DNA of 21,206 nt from Acidobacteriota bacterium (GCA_028872975.1 JAGWNV010000008.1:1-21206); one strand, 5' to 3'; positions 1 through 7,334 are shown, numbered from the stretch's first letter. Notes: generated by a model not told the origin, from the letters alone. Numbers and translations are program-made.

Positions 1-10
1 TCGTGGTCAT
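1..10 (-). CDS. gcvPB: Glycine dehydrogenase subunit 2, first codons only (partial)
   Basis: Only the first three codons (ATG ACC ACG) lie in the window. The ATG (bases 10-8, minus strand) overlaps the TGA of the subunit 1 gene as ATGA, the usual sign of translational coupling. In organisms with a split P-protein, subunit 2, which carries the PLP lysine, normally follows subunit 1. The identity therefore rests on position alone; no protein sequence can be read. Confidence 0.45.
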
Positions 11-1368
11 CGCACCGCCTTCTCGACGGCGGCCACGAAGGCGTCGATCTCGCCGCGGGTACGCCGCTCGGTGACGGCGACGAGGAGCCCCCGGTCGTGG
101 CCCCCGGTGTAGTCCGGGTCGAGGGGGATGCCGGCCAGGAACCCCTCCTCCACCAGCCGCTCGACGGCGACGGCGGCCGGCACGGGCAGCGACAGGGCGA
201 ACTCCCGTACCGTCGGGGCGCCGGCCAGGGCCTCGACGCCGGGGACGGCGAGGAGGGCCTCCCGGCAGTACCGGGCGCCCCTGGCCGACCGCAGGGCGAT
301 CTCGGCCAGCCCCTCGGTGCCGAGCCAGCCCAGCTGGATGGCGGCGGTGACGGCCATGAGGGTCTGGTTGGTGCACACGTTCGACGTGGCCTTCTCCCGG
401 CGGATGTCCTGTTCGCGCGCCCGGAGGGTGGTGACGTAGGCGCGCCGGCCCTCGGCGTCCACCGTCTCGCCCACGAGGCGCCCCGGGAGGCGCCGGACGT
501 GGGCCATGGCGCAGGAGAAGAGCCCCAGCAACGGGCCGCCGAACGACAGCGGCATGCCGAAGGGCTGCCCCTCCCCCACCGCCACGTCGGCCCCCCAGTC
601 GCCCGGGGAGCGGAGGATGCCGGCGCACACGGGGTCGAAGGCGACGACCAGGAGGGCGCCGGTGCGGTCGCACAGCGCCCGGGCCGCCCCGAGGTCCTCG
701 AGGCAGCCCAGGTAGTTCGGATAGGAGACGACGACGACCCCCGGTGCGCCCCCGGCGCCTGCGCCAGGGCCCCCGAGGTCCTCGAACCTGGTGACGCCGC
801 CGGTGAGGGGGACCTCCTCGACGTCGTGGCCGGTTCCGGCGGCGAAGGTGCGGAGCACGGCCCGCCACGCCGGGGTGACGCCGGCCGAGACGAGGACGCG
901 CCGCCGGCCAGAGGCGGCGACGCCGAGGTTGACCGCCTCCACGAGGGCGGCGGCACCGTCGTAGAGCGAGGCGTTGGCCACGGGCAGGCCCGAGAGCCGG
1001 GCCAGGAGGGTCTGGAACTCGAAGACGGCCTGGAGGACGCCCTGGGCCACCTCGGGCTGGTAGGGGGTGTAGGAGGTCACGAACTCCGAACGGGACCCGA
1101 GGGCCCGGGTGACCGGCGGGACCTCGTGGTCGTAGATCCCCCCACCGGCGAAGCAGACGAGTTCGGGCCCACAGGGGCGGTTGGCGCCGGCCAGCTGCTC
1201 GACGCGGGCCCAGGCGTCGGGCTCGGAGAGGCCACCGGGCAGCTCGAGGCCGCCTGCCAGCCGGAGGGCCTCGGGGACGACGGCGAAGAGCTCGTCGAGG
1301 TCGGCGAGCCCGAGGGTCCCGAGCATGGCGGCCACCTCGGCGTCGGTGTGGGGGGCGTAGCCGGCCAT
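7..1368 (-). CDS. gcvPA: Glycine dehydrogenase (decarboxylating) subunit 1, P-protein alpha
   Basis: Subunit 1 of the split P-protein of the glycine cleavage system. With subunit 2 it decarboxylates glycine and passes the aminomethyl group to lipoylated GcvH. The 453-residue length fits the roughly 450 usual for this subunit. Family features include the N-terminal FAGGGIYDHEVP segment, SEFVTSYTPYQPEVAQG and the YDGAAALVEAVNL stretch, with SNVCTNQTLMAV near residue 340. The ATG at 1368 is preferred: GGAGGAG (1373-1379) lies four bases upstream. A GTG at 1371, which overlaps the gcvT stop as GTGA, is possible but too close to that site. The gene follows gcvT directly and overlaps the next gene by four bases, so the three are probably one transcript. 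Confidence 0.95.
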   Translation of the reverse strand: MAGYAPHTDAEVAAMLGTLGLADLDELFAVVPEALRLAGGLELPGGLSEPDAWARVEQLAGANRPCGPELVCFAGGGIYDHEVPPVTRALGSRSEFVTSYTPYQPEVAQGVLQAVFEFQTLLARLSGLPVANASLYDGAAALVEAVNLGVAASGRRRVLVSAGVTPAWRAVLRTFAAGTGHDVEEVPLTGGVTRFEDLGGPGAGAGGAPGVVVVSYPNYLGCLEDLGAARALCDRTGALLVVAFDPVCAGILRSPGDWGADVAVGEGQPFGMPLSFGGPLLGLFSCAMAHVRRLPGRLVGETVDAEGRRAYVTTLRAREQDIRREKATSNVCTNQTLMAVTAAIQLGWLGTEGLAEIALRSARGARYCREALLAVPGVEALAGAPTVREFALSLPVPAAVAVERLVEEGFLAGIPLDPDYTGGHDRGLLVAVTERRTRGEIDAFVAAVEKAVR

Positions 1369-2528
1369 CACGCTCCTCCGCCGGGCCGTCGGACGAAGGG
1401 CAGCGCCGTCACCCGCGCCGCCAGCGCTCGCCCCCGCAGCTCCACCGACACCCCGTCACCGGGGGCCAGCCCGGCGTCGGTGTCGAGGAAGGCCATCCCG
1501 ATCCCCCGCTCGAGCACCGGGGAGAAGTTGCCGCTCGTGACCTCGCCGACCGGGGACCCGGCGCGGCGCACCGCCGCCCCCTCCCGAAGCGGCTGCCTCC
1601 CGTCGCCGACGAGACCGGCCAGGCGCCGCCGGACACCGGCCTCCCGCTCGGCCTCGAGGGCGCCGCGGCCCCGGAAGTCGCCCTTGTCCCAGCCGACCAC
1701 CCACCCCAGCCCGGCCTGCAGGGGGGTGACCCCGGGGCCGAGCTCGTGACCGTGCAGGGGCAGGCCCGCCTCGAGCCGGAGGGTGTCCCGGGCCCCCAGG
1801 CCGGCGGGCACGGCGCCGGCGGCGACGAAGGCCTCCCACAGACGCGGTGCCACCTCGGCGGGGACGGCGCACTCCACCCCGTCCTCGCCGGTGTAGCCGG
1901 TGCCGGCGACGGTGCAGGGTGCACCGGAGAACTCGAAGCCGGCCACCGAGAAGCGGCCCACGCCGGCGGCGGCGGGCGCCACCGCCTCGACGACACGGCG
2001 CGCCCCGGGGCCCTGGACGGCGAGGACGGCCCGCTCGGCGGTGGTGTCCCGTCCTCCCACCGCGGCGCGCACCGGTGCGGTGTTGGAGGCGTTCGGCATG
2101 ACGTCGAAGCGGTCATCGGCCACCCACCACACGATGATGTCGTCGACGACCGATCCGTCGGCGGGGTCGAGCAGGTGGGTGTACTGGGCCCGGCCGGGGC
2201 CGACCTTGCGCAAGTCGTTGCTGAGCTCCTGCTGGAGCGTGTCGAAGGCCCCCGGACCCTCCACCCGGACGGTGCCGAGATGGCTCACGTCGAACACGGC
2301 GACGTCGCCGCGACAGGCCCGGTGCTCCACCAGGGTCCCCCCGGGGTACTGCAGCGGCATCAGCCAGCCGCCGAAGGGCACGAGCCTGGCCCCGAGGGCG
2401 CGGTGCTGGATCTCGAGCGGCGAGTGCCGCAATTCCTCGGGGCCCTCCCTTCCGCCGTCCGGCCCAGGCGCGGCGGTCCCGGACGGGGACGCGCCGACGT
2501 CGGCGGGAGTGGACGACGCCGGGACCAC
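1368..2528 (-). CDS. gcvT: Aminomethyltransferase, T-protein of glycine cleavage
   Basis: Transfers the one-carbon unit from aminomethyl-lipoyl GcvH to tetrahydrofolate, giving 5,10-methylene-THF and ammonia. The 386-residue product has typical GcvT features: LVPFGGWLMPLQY, VFDVSHLGTVRVEGP, the folate-site segment SVVDDIIV, FDVMPNASN, AVQGPGA, GTGYTGEDGVE, LGARDTLRLEAGLPLHGHEL and the C-terminal GEVTSGNFSP. The first 35 or so residues are a Pro/Gly/Ser-rich extension that typical GcvT proteins lack. It follows from the GTG at 2528, which sits six bases after a TAGGCT hexamer, suggesting a leaderless start. A start inside the extension is the alternative. The gene overlaps gcvPA at its 3' end and lies nine bases after the PD-(D/E)XK-like gene. 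Confidence 0.95.
   Translation of the reverse strand: MVPASSTPADVGASPSGTAAPGPDGGREGPEELRHSPLEIQHRALGARLVPFGGWLMPLQYPGGTLVEHRACRGDVAVFDVSHLGTVRVEGPGAFDTLQQELSNDLRKVGPGRAQYTHLLDPADGSVVDDIIVWWVADDRFDVMPNASNTAPVRAAVGGRDTTAERAVLAVQGPGARRVVEAVAPAAAGVGRFSVAGFEFSGAPCTVAGTGYTGEDGVECAVPAEVAPRLWEAFVAAGAVPAGLGARDTLRLEAGLPLHGHELGPGVTPLQAGLGWVVGWDKGDFRGRGALEAEREAGVRRRLAGLVGDGRQPLREGAAVRRAGSPVGEVTSGNFSPVLERGIGMAFLDTDAGLAPGDGVSVELRGRALAARVTALPFVRRPGGGA
1373..1379 (-). promoter_or_regulatory. Ribosome binding site of gcvPA
   Basis: GGAGGAG on the minus strand, inside the last codons of gcvT and four bases before the ATG at 1368. It decides between the adjacent GTG (1371) and ATG (1368) starts in favour of ATG. 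Confidence 0.6.
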
Positions 2529-2534
2529 GCCCGC

Positions 2535-2540
2535 AGCCTA
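2535..2540 (-). promoter_or_regulatory. Candidate -10 element (TAGGCT) for leaderless gcvT
   Basis: TAGGCT on the minus strand is followed by exactly six bases and then the GTG start of gcvT. This is the TANNNT geometry of actinobacterial leaderless promoters. The first three bases (TAG) are also the stop codon of the upstream gene. No clear -35 element is visible. Confidence 0.4.
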
Positions 2541-2903
2541 TGCGGCGGGCGACGCGGTGCGGGGAAAGCCGTACTTGGCCAGAAGGGCCTGATAGTCCCG
2601 CTGGTAGAGGAGCTTCACCTCGACCTCGGGGTGCAGCTCCCTCAACCGGCGGACCTTGGCGTTCTTCTTCGTGACGAGATTCTGGTTGAGGGTGGTGAGC
2701 TCGACGAAGCAGCCGTGCTCGGTGAGGTAGAAGTCGGGCCGGAAGGCCGCCCGGGGCCGGCCGTCGTCGTGCCACTCCAGGACGAACTCGACGGGCTCGT
2801 ACTCCCAGCGGACGCCGTAGAAGTCCAGAAGCTCGGCGAAGTGCCGCTCCGACTCGTGGGCGAAGCTCGGTTCGCCCCCCCCGGCGTCCTGGCGGCGGCC
2901 CAT
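2538..2903 (-). CDS. Small PD-(D/E)XK nuclease-like protein
   Basis: A 121-residue protein of a family I recall from actinobacteria and Chloroflexi, sometimes joined or adjacent to hpt; I cannot verify that here. The core reads like a restriction-endonuclease fold: a first helix (ERHFAELLDFYGV, residues 19-31), strands WEYEP and FVLEW, then RPDFYL (Asp57) and CFVELTT (Glu68). A basic helix with Lys79/Lys80 and a final strand (VEVKLLY) follow. In the PD...ExK signature the lysine position is Thr70, so catalysis is doubtful or uses a shifted lysine. The ATG at 2903 is two bases after the MerR gene stop, indicating one operon. The TAG stop overlaps the candidate gcvT promoter. Role unknown; nucleic-acid binding or processing is inference from the fold. 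Confidence 0.75.
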   Translation of the reverse strand: MGRRQDAGGGEPSFAHESERHFAELLDFYGVRWEYEPVEFVLEWHDDGRPRAAFRPDFYLTEHGCFVELTTLNQNLVTKKNAKVRRLRELHPEVEVKLLYQRDYQALLAKYGFPRTASPAA

Positions 2904-2905
2904 GG

Positions 2906-3451
<546 letters not shown>

Positions 3452-3457
3452 CGGGGT

Positions 3458-3465
3458 CCTCCTCC
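3458..3465 (-). promoter_or_regulatory. Ribosome binding site of the MerR gene
   Basis: GGAGGAGG on the minus strand, six bases before the ATG at 3451. It supports this start over the in-frame ATG at 3484. Confidence 0.6.
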
Positions 3466-3487
3466 ACCTCAGGTGCAGGGTCATCGT

Positions 3488-3509
3488 ACTCTCGTCCCGA
3501 CACGAGGGT
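3488..3509. promoter_or_regulatory. Inverted repeat upstream of the MerR gene, possible operator
   Basis: CTCGT-CCCGAC-ACGAG, extendable to eight pairs (ACTCTCGT/ACGAGGGT, one G-T), lies about 40 bases upstream of the MerR start. MerR proteins often regulate their own promoters through such dyads. No good -10/-35 pair could be assigned around it, so operator function is a guess. Confidence 0.25.
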
Positions 3510-3731
3510 AGTTACGAGGCTGTCATCGGAGGGGGATGCCGGGCGAGGGCGCAGACCGTGGCCCGCCTCGGTCAGTCCGGATGTCACCCCAGGTCAGCCC
3601 CGACGTCGCGCCGGCGGCCCGGCAGGTGTGGCACGAGGCGCCGGCGGGCCCTCGACGGCGGTCGCACCGGCCACGTCCGGACTCCTGTGACGCCAGCACC
3701 CCACTGCTGCAATCGGCCCAGGTGGCGGGGC
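3510..3731. other. Non-coding stretch between the gamma-CA and MerR genes
   Basis: Part of a roughly 300-base gap (3452-3759) between two minus-strand genes. Open frames here are fragmentary and show no recognisable protein. Apart from the dyad at 3488-3509 and the hairpin at 3732-3760, I see nothing assignable. The MerR promoter should lie here. Confidence 0.4.
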
Positions 3732-3760
3732 ACCCTCACCCTCAAGTCGAAGGTGAGGGT
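3732..3760 (-). terminator. Strong hairpin at the 3' end of the gamma-CA gene
   Basis: A perfect nine-base inverted repeat, ACCCTCACC/GGTGAGGGT, extends inward through one G-T pair to about 12 pairs with a five-base loop. It begins within the last base of the minus-strand stop codon. No U-tract follows, so it is a terminator-like or mRNA-stabilising hairpin rather than a textbook intrinsic terminator. Confidence 0.5.
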
Positions 3761-4278
3761 CAGTCGATACGACGGAGCTCGTGGCGGTAGCGGGCGGCGT
3801 TGCGGACGTACTCCTCGGCGGAGGCCCGGATGAGCTCGACGTGGGAGGCATCGGGCCTGATGGTGACCGGGACCCCGACGGCGAGGGCGCCCGGTGGGAT
3901 CTCGGTGCCGTTGGGGACGACCGCTCCTGCCCCGACGAGGGCCCCTTGGCCCACGACGACGTGGTGGAGGACGACGGCCCCTGAGCCGATCAGGCAGTCG
4001 TGCTCGAGCCGGCACCCCTCGAGGTGGACGATGTGGCCGATCACGCATCCGTCGCCCACCACCGTCGGGAAGCCGGGACCGGCGTGGATCACCGAGCAGT
4101 CCTGCACCGAGGTCCTCGCACCGATGGTCACGGTCCCGTGGTCGCCTCGGAGGACGGCGCCCGGCCACACCGAGGACTGCGGGCCGACGGTGACGTCGCC
4201 GATCACCGTGGCGTCGGGATGGACGAAGGCGGTGTCGTCGATGCGGGGGACGACGGCGCCCAGGGCGTAGACGGCCAT
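3760..4278 (-). CDS. Gamma-carbonic anhydrase family hexapeptide-repeat protein
   Basis: A 172-residue left-handed beta-helix protein, the usual length for the YrdA/PaaY/Cam-like group. Features: VIGDVTVGPQSSVWPGAVLRGD (residues 25-46), IGARTSVQDCSVIH (52-65), VVGDGCVIGHIVHLEGC (73-89), LIGSGAVVLHHVVVGQGALVGAGAVV (96-121), and a C-terminal helix. Family members bind zinc with three histidines at the trimer interface. His65 and His82 are present, but the usual third histidine (HGC motif) is Glu87, with His85 two residues earlier. Enzymatic activity is therefore uncertain. The start follows a TAGCCT hexamer by eight bases. The gene stands alone, with a hairpin at each end. Confidence 0.88.
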   Translation of the reverse strand: MAVYALGAVVPRIDDTAFVHPDATVIGDVTVGPQSSVWPGAVLRGDHGTVTIGARTSVQDCSVIHAGPGFPTVVGDGCVIGHIVHLEGCRLEHDCLIGSGAVVLHHVVVGQGALVGAGAVVPNGTEIPPGALAVGVPVTIRPDASHVELIRASAEEYVRNAARYRHELRRID

Positions 4279-4284
4279 GGCGGC

Positions 4285-4299
4285 GCAGGCTAAGCCTGC
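4285..4299. terminator. Hairpin between the M23-like and gamma-CA genes
   Basis: GCAGGC-TAA-GCCTGC, a perfect six-base stem with a three-base loop, in the 31-base gap between two minus-strand genes. It may terminate the upstream transcript. It also contains the candidate -10 hexamer of the gamma-CA gene, so the two roles compete for the same bases. Confidence 0.35.
4287..4292 (-). promoter_or_regulatory. Candidate -10 element (TAGCCT) of the gamma-CA gene
   Basis: TAGCCT on the minus strand, eight bases before the ATG at 4278 and without a Shine-Dalgarno sequence between. It resembles the hexamers before gcvT, ispH and the DUF512 gene. Confidence 0.35.
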
Positions 4300-4309
4300 G
4301 ACCGCCGGT

Positions 4310-5542
4310 TCACCAGGTGGGCCAGTTCGGCGGGAGGTTCCCGGTGGGCGGGTTGGTCTCGAGGACGCCGGGGGGCGCCCCGAGGCTCGCCAGCATCCGG
4401 GAGAAGTTGGCGCCGAATGCGGTGGAGTTGTTGCCGTTGAACTGCCCGTAGTCGCGGGCCATGGTCATGCCGTCGCCCGAGGGATCGGCCCAGCCGGTCT
4501 CCATCCCGTCCGGGCCCTCGTACATGGTCCCGATGACGGTGGCGGCCGTCACGGTCTGGCCGACGCTGACGGTCGGCTCCAGGTCCTCGGCCGCGTAGGC
4601 GACGAGGCCGGCGGCGGGACCGTCGGTGAGCTTGTAGGCGATGAAGGTGCCGCCCGGCCATCCCCCGTTCGTCGTCGAGATGACCGTGCCGTCCCCCACG
4701 GCGTAGACGGGGCCGTAGCCGCTGTAGTCGACGCCCTGGTCGATCCGCTCGGGATTGAGGCCGTTGACCGAGCGCAGCGGGTTGGCGTAGCTCCCCGGCG
4801 AGGGATGGAAGTTCACCGGCGGCGGGTGGGCGGCAGCGGTCTGGGCGGCGGCCTGGGCGGCGGCGAGGGCCGCCTCACGGGCCCGCTCGGCGGCGAGCTG
4901 CGCAGCCTGCTGCTGGGCCAGGGCGGCGGCGAGGTTGGACTTGGCCGACGCCAGGAGGGCGTCGTCCTGGTTCATTGCTGCCTGGGCGGCGGCCTGGGCG
5001 GCGGCCAGCTGGCTCACGAGCGCCTGGGCCTGCTGCTGGGCGGCCTTCAGGGCCACCTCGGACGCCGCGGTGTTCCTGGCGTCGATGGTCACCGTGTCGA
5101 CGGCGTTGCGGAGCCCGGTGTTGGCGATGTGGGTGTACTCCTGCTGCGCCACGATCGAGGTGGCGTCGCCGCTCGAGAAGATGGCGAGGTTGGAGCTGTC
5201 CTGTGCGTCGCTCAGGTAGGTGCTGAGGGCGATGCTGCGGAGGACGGCCATGGCCTTGTTCTCGGCTTGCTGGTCGGCGGCCAGGTGCGCCTCGGCCTGC
5301 TGGACGTGCTGGGTCGCCACCTGTTGCTGGGCCAGGGCCTGGTCGTACTGCTCCACCAGCTGCTGGATCTTCACGCCGTCGGCGGCGAGGCGCTGCTGGA
5401 GCTGTGCGACAGAGGCCTGCGCGGAGTTGACGTCGGCCGTTGCCGTCGAGGGGACCAGGACCGCGCCCGTGGTGAGACCGGTCACGAGGACCGCCATGGC
5501 GAGCGGGATCGCACGGACTGCTGCAGAATCCCGCCGGCGCAT
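4310..5542 (-). CDS. Exported coiled-coil protein with degenerate M23 (LytM-like) domain
   Basis: A 410-residue secreted protein. It has an Arg-rich start, a hydrophobic core (AIPLAMAVLVTGLTTGAVLV, residues 11-30) and a likely cleavage after STATA (36). A Gln/Ala-rich coiled coil spans about 38-235, interrupted by a less repetitive part around 105-155 as in EnvC/PcsB-type N-domains. The C-terminal domain (about 250-390) follows the M23 layout (DQGVDYSGYGPVYAVGDGTV; VSVGQTV; ETGW), but the HxGxD histidine is Asp268, and the HxH pair is absent. It is probably not a metallopeptidase. Cell-wall binding or activation of another hydrolase, as for EnvC or NlpD, is inference. The start at 5542 fits the signal peptide; an in-frame ATG at 5590 is equally open. 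Confidence 0.8.
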   Translation of the reverse strand: MRRRDSAAVRAIPLAMAVLVTGLTTGAVLVPSTATADVNSAQASVAQLQQRLAADGVKIQQLVEQYDQALAQQQVATQHVQQAEAHLAADQQAENKAMAVLRSIALSTYLSDAQDSSNLAIFSSGDATSIVAQQEYTHIANTGLRNAVDTVTIDARNTAASEVALKAAQQQAQALVSQLAAAQAAAQAAMNQDDALLASAKSNLAAALAQQQAAQLAAERAREAALAAAQAAAQTAAAHPPPVNFHPSPGSYANPLRSVNGLNPERIDQGVDYSGYGPVYAVGDGTVISTTNGGWPGGTFIAYKLTDGPAAGLVAYAAEDLEPTVSVGQTVTAATVIGTMYEGPDGMETGWADPSGDGMTMARDYGQFNGNNSTAFGANFSRMLASLGAPPGVLETNPPTGNLPPNWPTW

Positions 5543-5601
5543 GGGCCACCGACGAACGCGCGTGCCCCGGACCCCGCCGTGTCTGGGCATAACGGGCTGA
5601 C

Positions 5602-5631
5602 AACATACCGGTCGCCGTCCGACAATGTCCA
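5602..5631 (-). promoter_or_regulatory. Candidate sigma-70-type promoter of the M23-like gene
   Basis: On the minus strand TGGACA (5626-5631) and TATGTT (5602-5607) are separated by 18 bases, close to the TTGACA/TATAAT consensus. Transcription would begin near 5595, just before the ATG at 5590 and about 50 bases before the one at 5542. Confidence 0.45.
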
Positions 5632-5718
5632 TCACCGAAGGAGAACGATACGACGTGCAATGCCTGTGACCTGGGATTTGGTTGAAATCAATTCGCAACG
5701 GAAACTTGGCGACCGGTT

Positions 5719-6087
5719 GTGCAGCCGGTGTCTCGCAGCGACGCCGTGACTGGCACGGAGAGTGAAGACGCGCGGATCGTGACCGTATTCCGCTCACGGC
5801 TGCGTGCCGAGGCGCTCGAGGAGTACCGAGAGCTGGCGGGGCGGATGGAGGCGAGGGCCCGGGCGATGCCTGGACTGCTCGACTTCAAGACCTTCGTCGC
5901 CGACGACGGCGAACGCGTGTCGATCGTCGTCTTCGACTCATGGGCGAACCACGAGGCCTGGCGGACCGACGAGGAGCATCGACGAGCCCAGGACCGCGGC
6001 CGTTCGGCGTTGTACGAGAGCTATGCGATCCAGGTGGCCCGCGAGCTCCGCCGCCGGCAACATCCGCCATCCTTCACAGACCCCTAA
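5719..6087 (+). CDS. Antibiotic biosynthesis monooxygenase (ABM) fold protein
   Basis: A small ferredoxin-like-fold protein; 122 residues from this GTG. The core IVTVFRSRLRAEALEEYRELAGRMEARARAMPGLLDFKTFVADDGERVSIVVFDSW (from residue 20), then a helix (NHEAWRTDEEHRRAQDRGR) and YESYAIQVA, matches the ABM/heme-degrading-like superfamily, whose members usually act as dimers. The substrate cannot be deduced. The start is uncertain: GTG codons at 5719, 5746 and 5779 are in frame and none has a strong ribosome site; the last would begin exactly at the conserved core (VTVFRS). It is divergent from the M23-like gene. An AT-richer patch at about 5670-5707 between them contains TTGA-AA-TCAA, a possible regulator site. 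No neighbour points to a pathway. Confidence 0.75.
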   Translation: MQPVSRSDAVTGTESEDARIVTVFRSRLRAEALEEYRELAGRMEARARAMPGLLDFKTFVADDGERVSIVVFDSWANHEAWRTDEEHRRAQDRGRSALYESYAIQVARELRRRQHPPSFTDP

Positions 6088-6167
6088 CCGGCACCTCACC
6101 CCGTGCTCACCTCCATCTGCGATGGTCGGTACCGAGGTTGACGGCATCGCACGACGAGGGAGGGGCC

Positions 6168-6449
6168 ATGGCCCATCGGGTCCGCAGGACGGCATCGGTC
6201 GCCTCGATGGCGCTCGTGGCGGGACTCCTCGCCGCCTGCGGCACGACGCCGGCGGCGGCGCGTCACGTGGTGCGCCCCCCCACCACGGCGGCATACCCGG
6301 CCCAGGGGGCGGCACCGTCGAGCACGGACCCGCTCGAGAGCCCCGCCGCGCAGCAAGCGGTGGCCGACGTCCAGAGCAGCCTCGGGGCCGTCGACAGTGG
6401 CCTGGCGCAGGTCGACACCGACCTGAGCCGTCCGCAGGCGGACTCCTGA
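6168..6449 (+). CDS. Small putative lipoprotein
   Basis: A 93-residue protein with a basic N-terminus (MAHRVRRTA), a hydrophobic segment and a lipobox LAAC (Cys24), so it should be lipid-anchored on the outer face of the membrane. The mature part has a Pro/Ala/Thr-rich linker and a short helix-prone C-terminus (VADVQSSLGAVDSGLAQVD). I recognise no domain. The ATG is supported by GAGGGAGGGG immediately upstream. The stop is one base before the next ATG, so the two exported proteins are almost certainly co-transcribed and may work together. Confidence 0.75.
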   Translation: MAHRVRRTASVASMALVAGLLAACGTTPAAARHVVRPPTTAAYPAQGAAPSSTDPLESPAAQQAVADVQSSLGAVDSGLAQVDTDLSRPQADS

Positions 6450-6450
6450 C

Positions 6451-7260
6451 ATGCGGCCCGTCCTGCGCTCCGTCGTCGCCCTCCCCGTCCTTGGCCTTCT
6501 GGCCGTGGGGCTGTGCCCCGGTGCGGCACTGGCAGCCACCGCCGACACTTCGACCACCACCTCACCGACCGGCAGCACCGGCACCGTGTCCAACCCGTTC
6601 TGCTCCCCCGCCCTCTTCCGTGCTGCCCAGCAGCGCGCGGCACAGGCCCTCGTCAGCCGGGTCACTCAGCTCGAGGCCCTCTCGGCGTTGGTAGAGGCTC
6701 CGTCCTCCCACCTCTCGCCCTCGGATCAGTCGACCCTGGCGCACGACATCACCGCAGTGGAGCTGCCGGGCATCGAAGCGCTCCAGCCCGAGGTCCAGCA
6801 GGCGACGACCTGCCCCCAGGTCCGTCAGGACGCCCACGCCATGGTCTACGACTACCGCGTCTATCTGGTCATGACCCCGCAGACGCACGAGACGATCGTG
6901 GCCGACCGGGAGTCCTTCGCCGCCGGCAGGTTGTCGGCGCTCGAGCCCACCGTCCAGAGCGCCATCGCCTGGGCCAGAGCGCACGGAAGGAACGTCACCG
7001 ACGCCGAGTCCGCCTTCGGCGACATGCAGGCGAGGGTGTCCTCGGCGACCTCCGCCCTGGCGGGGGTGGCGGCCACGGTGCTGGCCCAGACGCCGACGGG
7101 GTACCCGGGCAACGCCGCCGTCTTCCTGAGCGCCCGTACCGACGAGACGAACGCCCGCAACGACCTGCGGAGCGCCTTCGACGACCTGGCCGCCATTGCC
7201 AAGGACATCGGGGTCCGCGGTGCCGGCACCGCCGGGTCGACGACGACCACGGCGAGCTGA
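6451..7260 (+). CDS. Exported alpha-helical protein of unknown function
   Basis: A 269-residue protein. The signal peptide is SVVALPVLGLLAVGLCPGAALA (about 7-28), with cleavage after ALA. A Thr/Ser-rich linker follows to about residue 45. The rest is largely helical. Recognisable stretches are QALVSRVTQLEALS, YDYRVYLVMTPQTHE (around 145) and ARNDLRSAFDDL near the end. The DYRVY-x-x-x-P pattern recurs, as I recall, in uncharacterised exported actinobacterial proteins; I cannot name a family. Only two mature cysteines are visible (in NPFCSP and TTCPQV), which could form one disulfide. The tail is GSTTTTAS. It starts one base after the lipoprotein stop. Function unknown. Confidence 0.75.
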   Translation: MRPVLRSVVALPVLGLLAVGLCPGAALAATADTSTTTSPTGSTGTVSNPFCSPALFRAAQQRAAQALVSRVTQLEALSALVEAPSSHLSPSDQSTLAHDITAVELPGIEALQPEVQQATTCPQVRQDAHAMVYDYRVYLVMTPQTHETIVADRESFAAGRLSALEPTVQSAIAWARAHGRNVTDAESAFGDMQARVSSATSALAGVAATVLAQTPTGYPGNAAVFLSARTDETNARNDLRSAFDDLAAIAKDIGVRGAGTAGSTTTTAS

Positions 7261-7302
7261 CCGCGTCCCTCGGTCGGGCGGGCCCGCCGCCGGACCACGC
7301 CC

Positions 7303-7334
7303 GAGGCGGCATCTGCGATGCCGGCTCGAGCCTC
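7303..7334 (+). terminator. Hairpin downstream of the exported-protein operon
   Basis: CGGCATC-TGC-GATGCCG (7307-7323) is a perfect seven-base stem with a three-base loop, flanked by GAGG/CCTC arms. A further palindrome (GGCGGGCCCGCC) precedes it, about 15 bases after the stop. No T-run follows. It may terminate the lipoprotein/exported-protein transcript. Confidence 0.35.

Noticed and set aside
97..1749. 550-codon open frame on the plus strand opposite gcvPA and gcvT
   Set aside because: Gly/Asp/Arg-rich product without motifs; it is the antisense shadow of two well-identified genes.
2529..2903. Glycine riboswitch ahead of gcvT
   Set aside because: The space before gcvT is coding and only nine bases are free; no tandem aptamer pattern is visible upstream of the MerR gene either.
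4860..5040. Repeated Ala-Gln codons read as a tandem DNA repeat
   Set aside because: Irregular units; explained by the coiled-coil composition of the exported protein.
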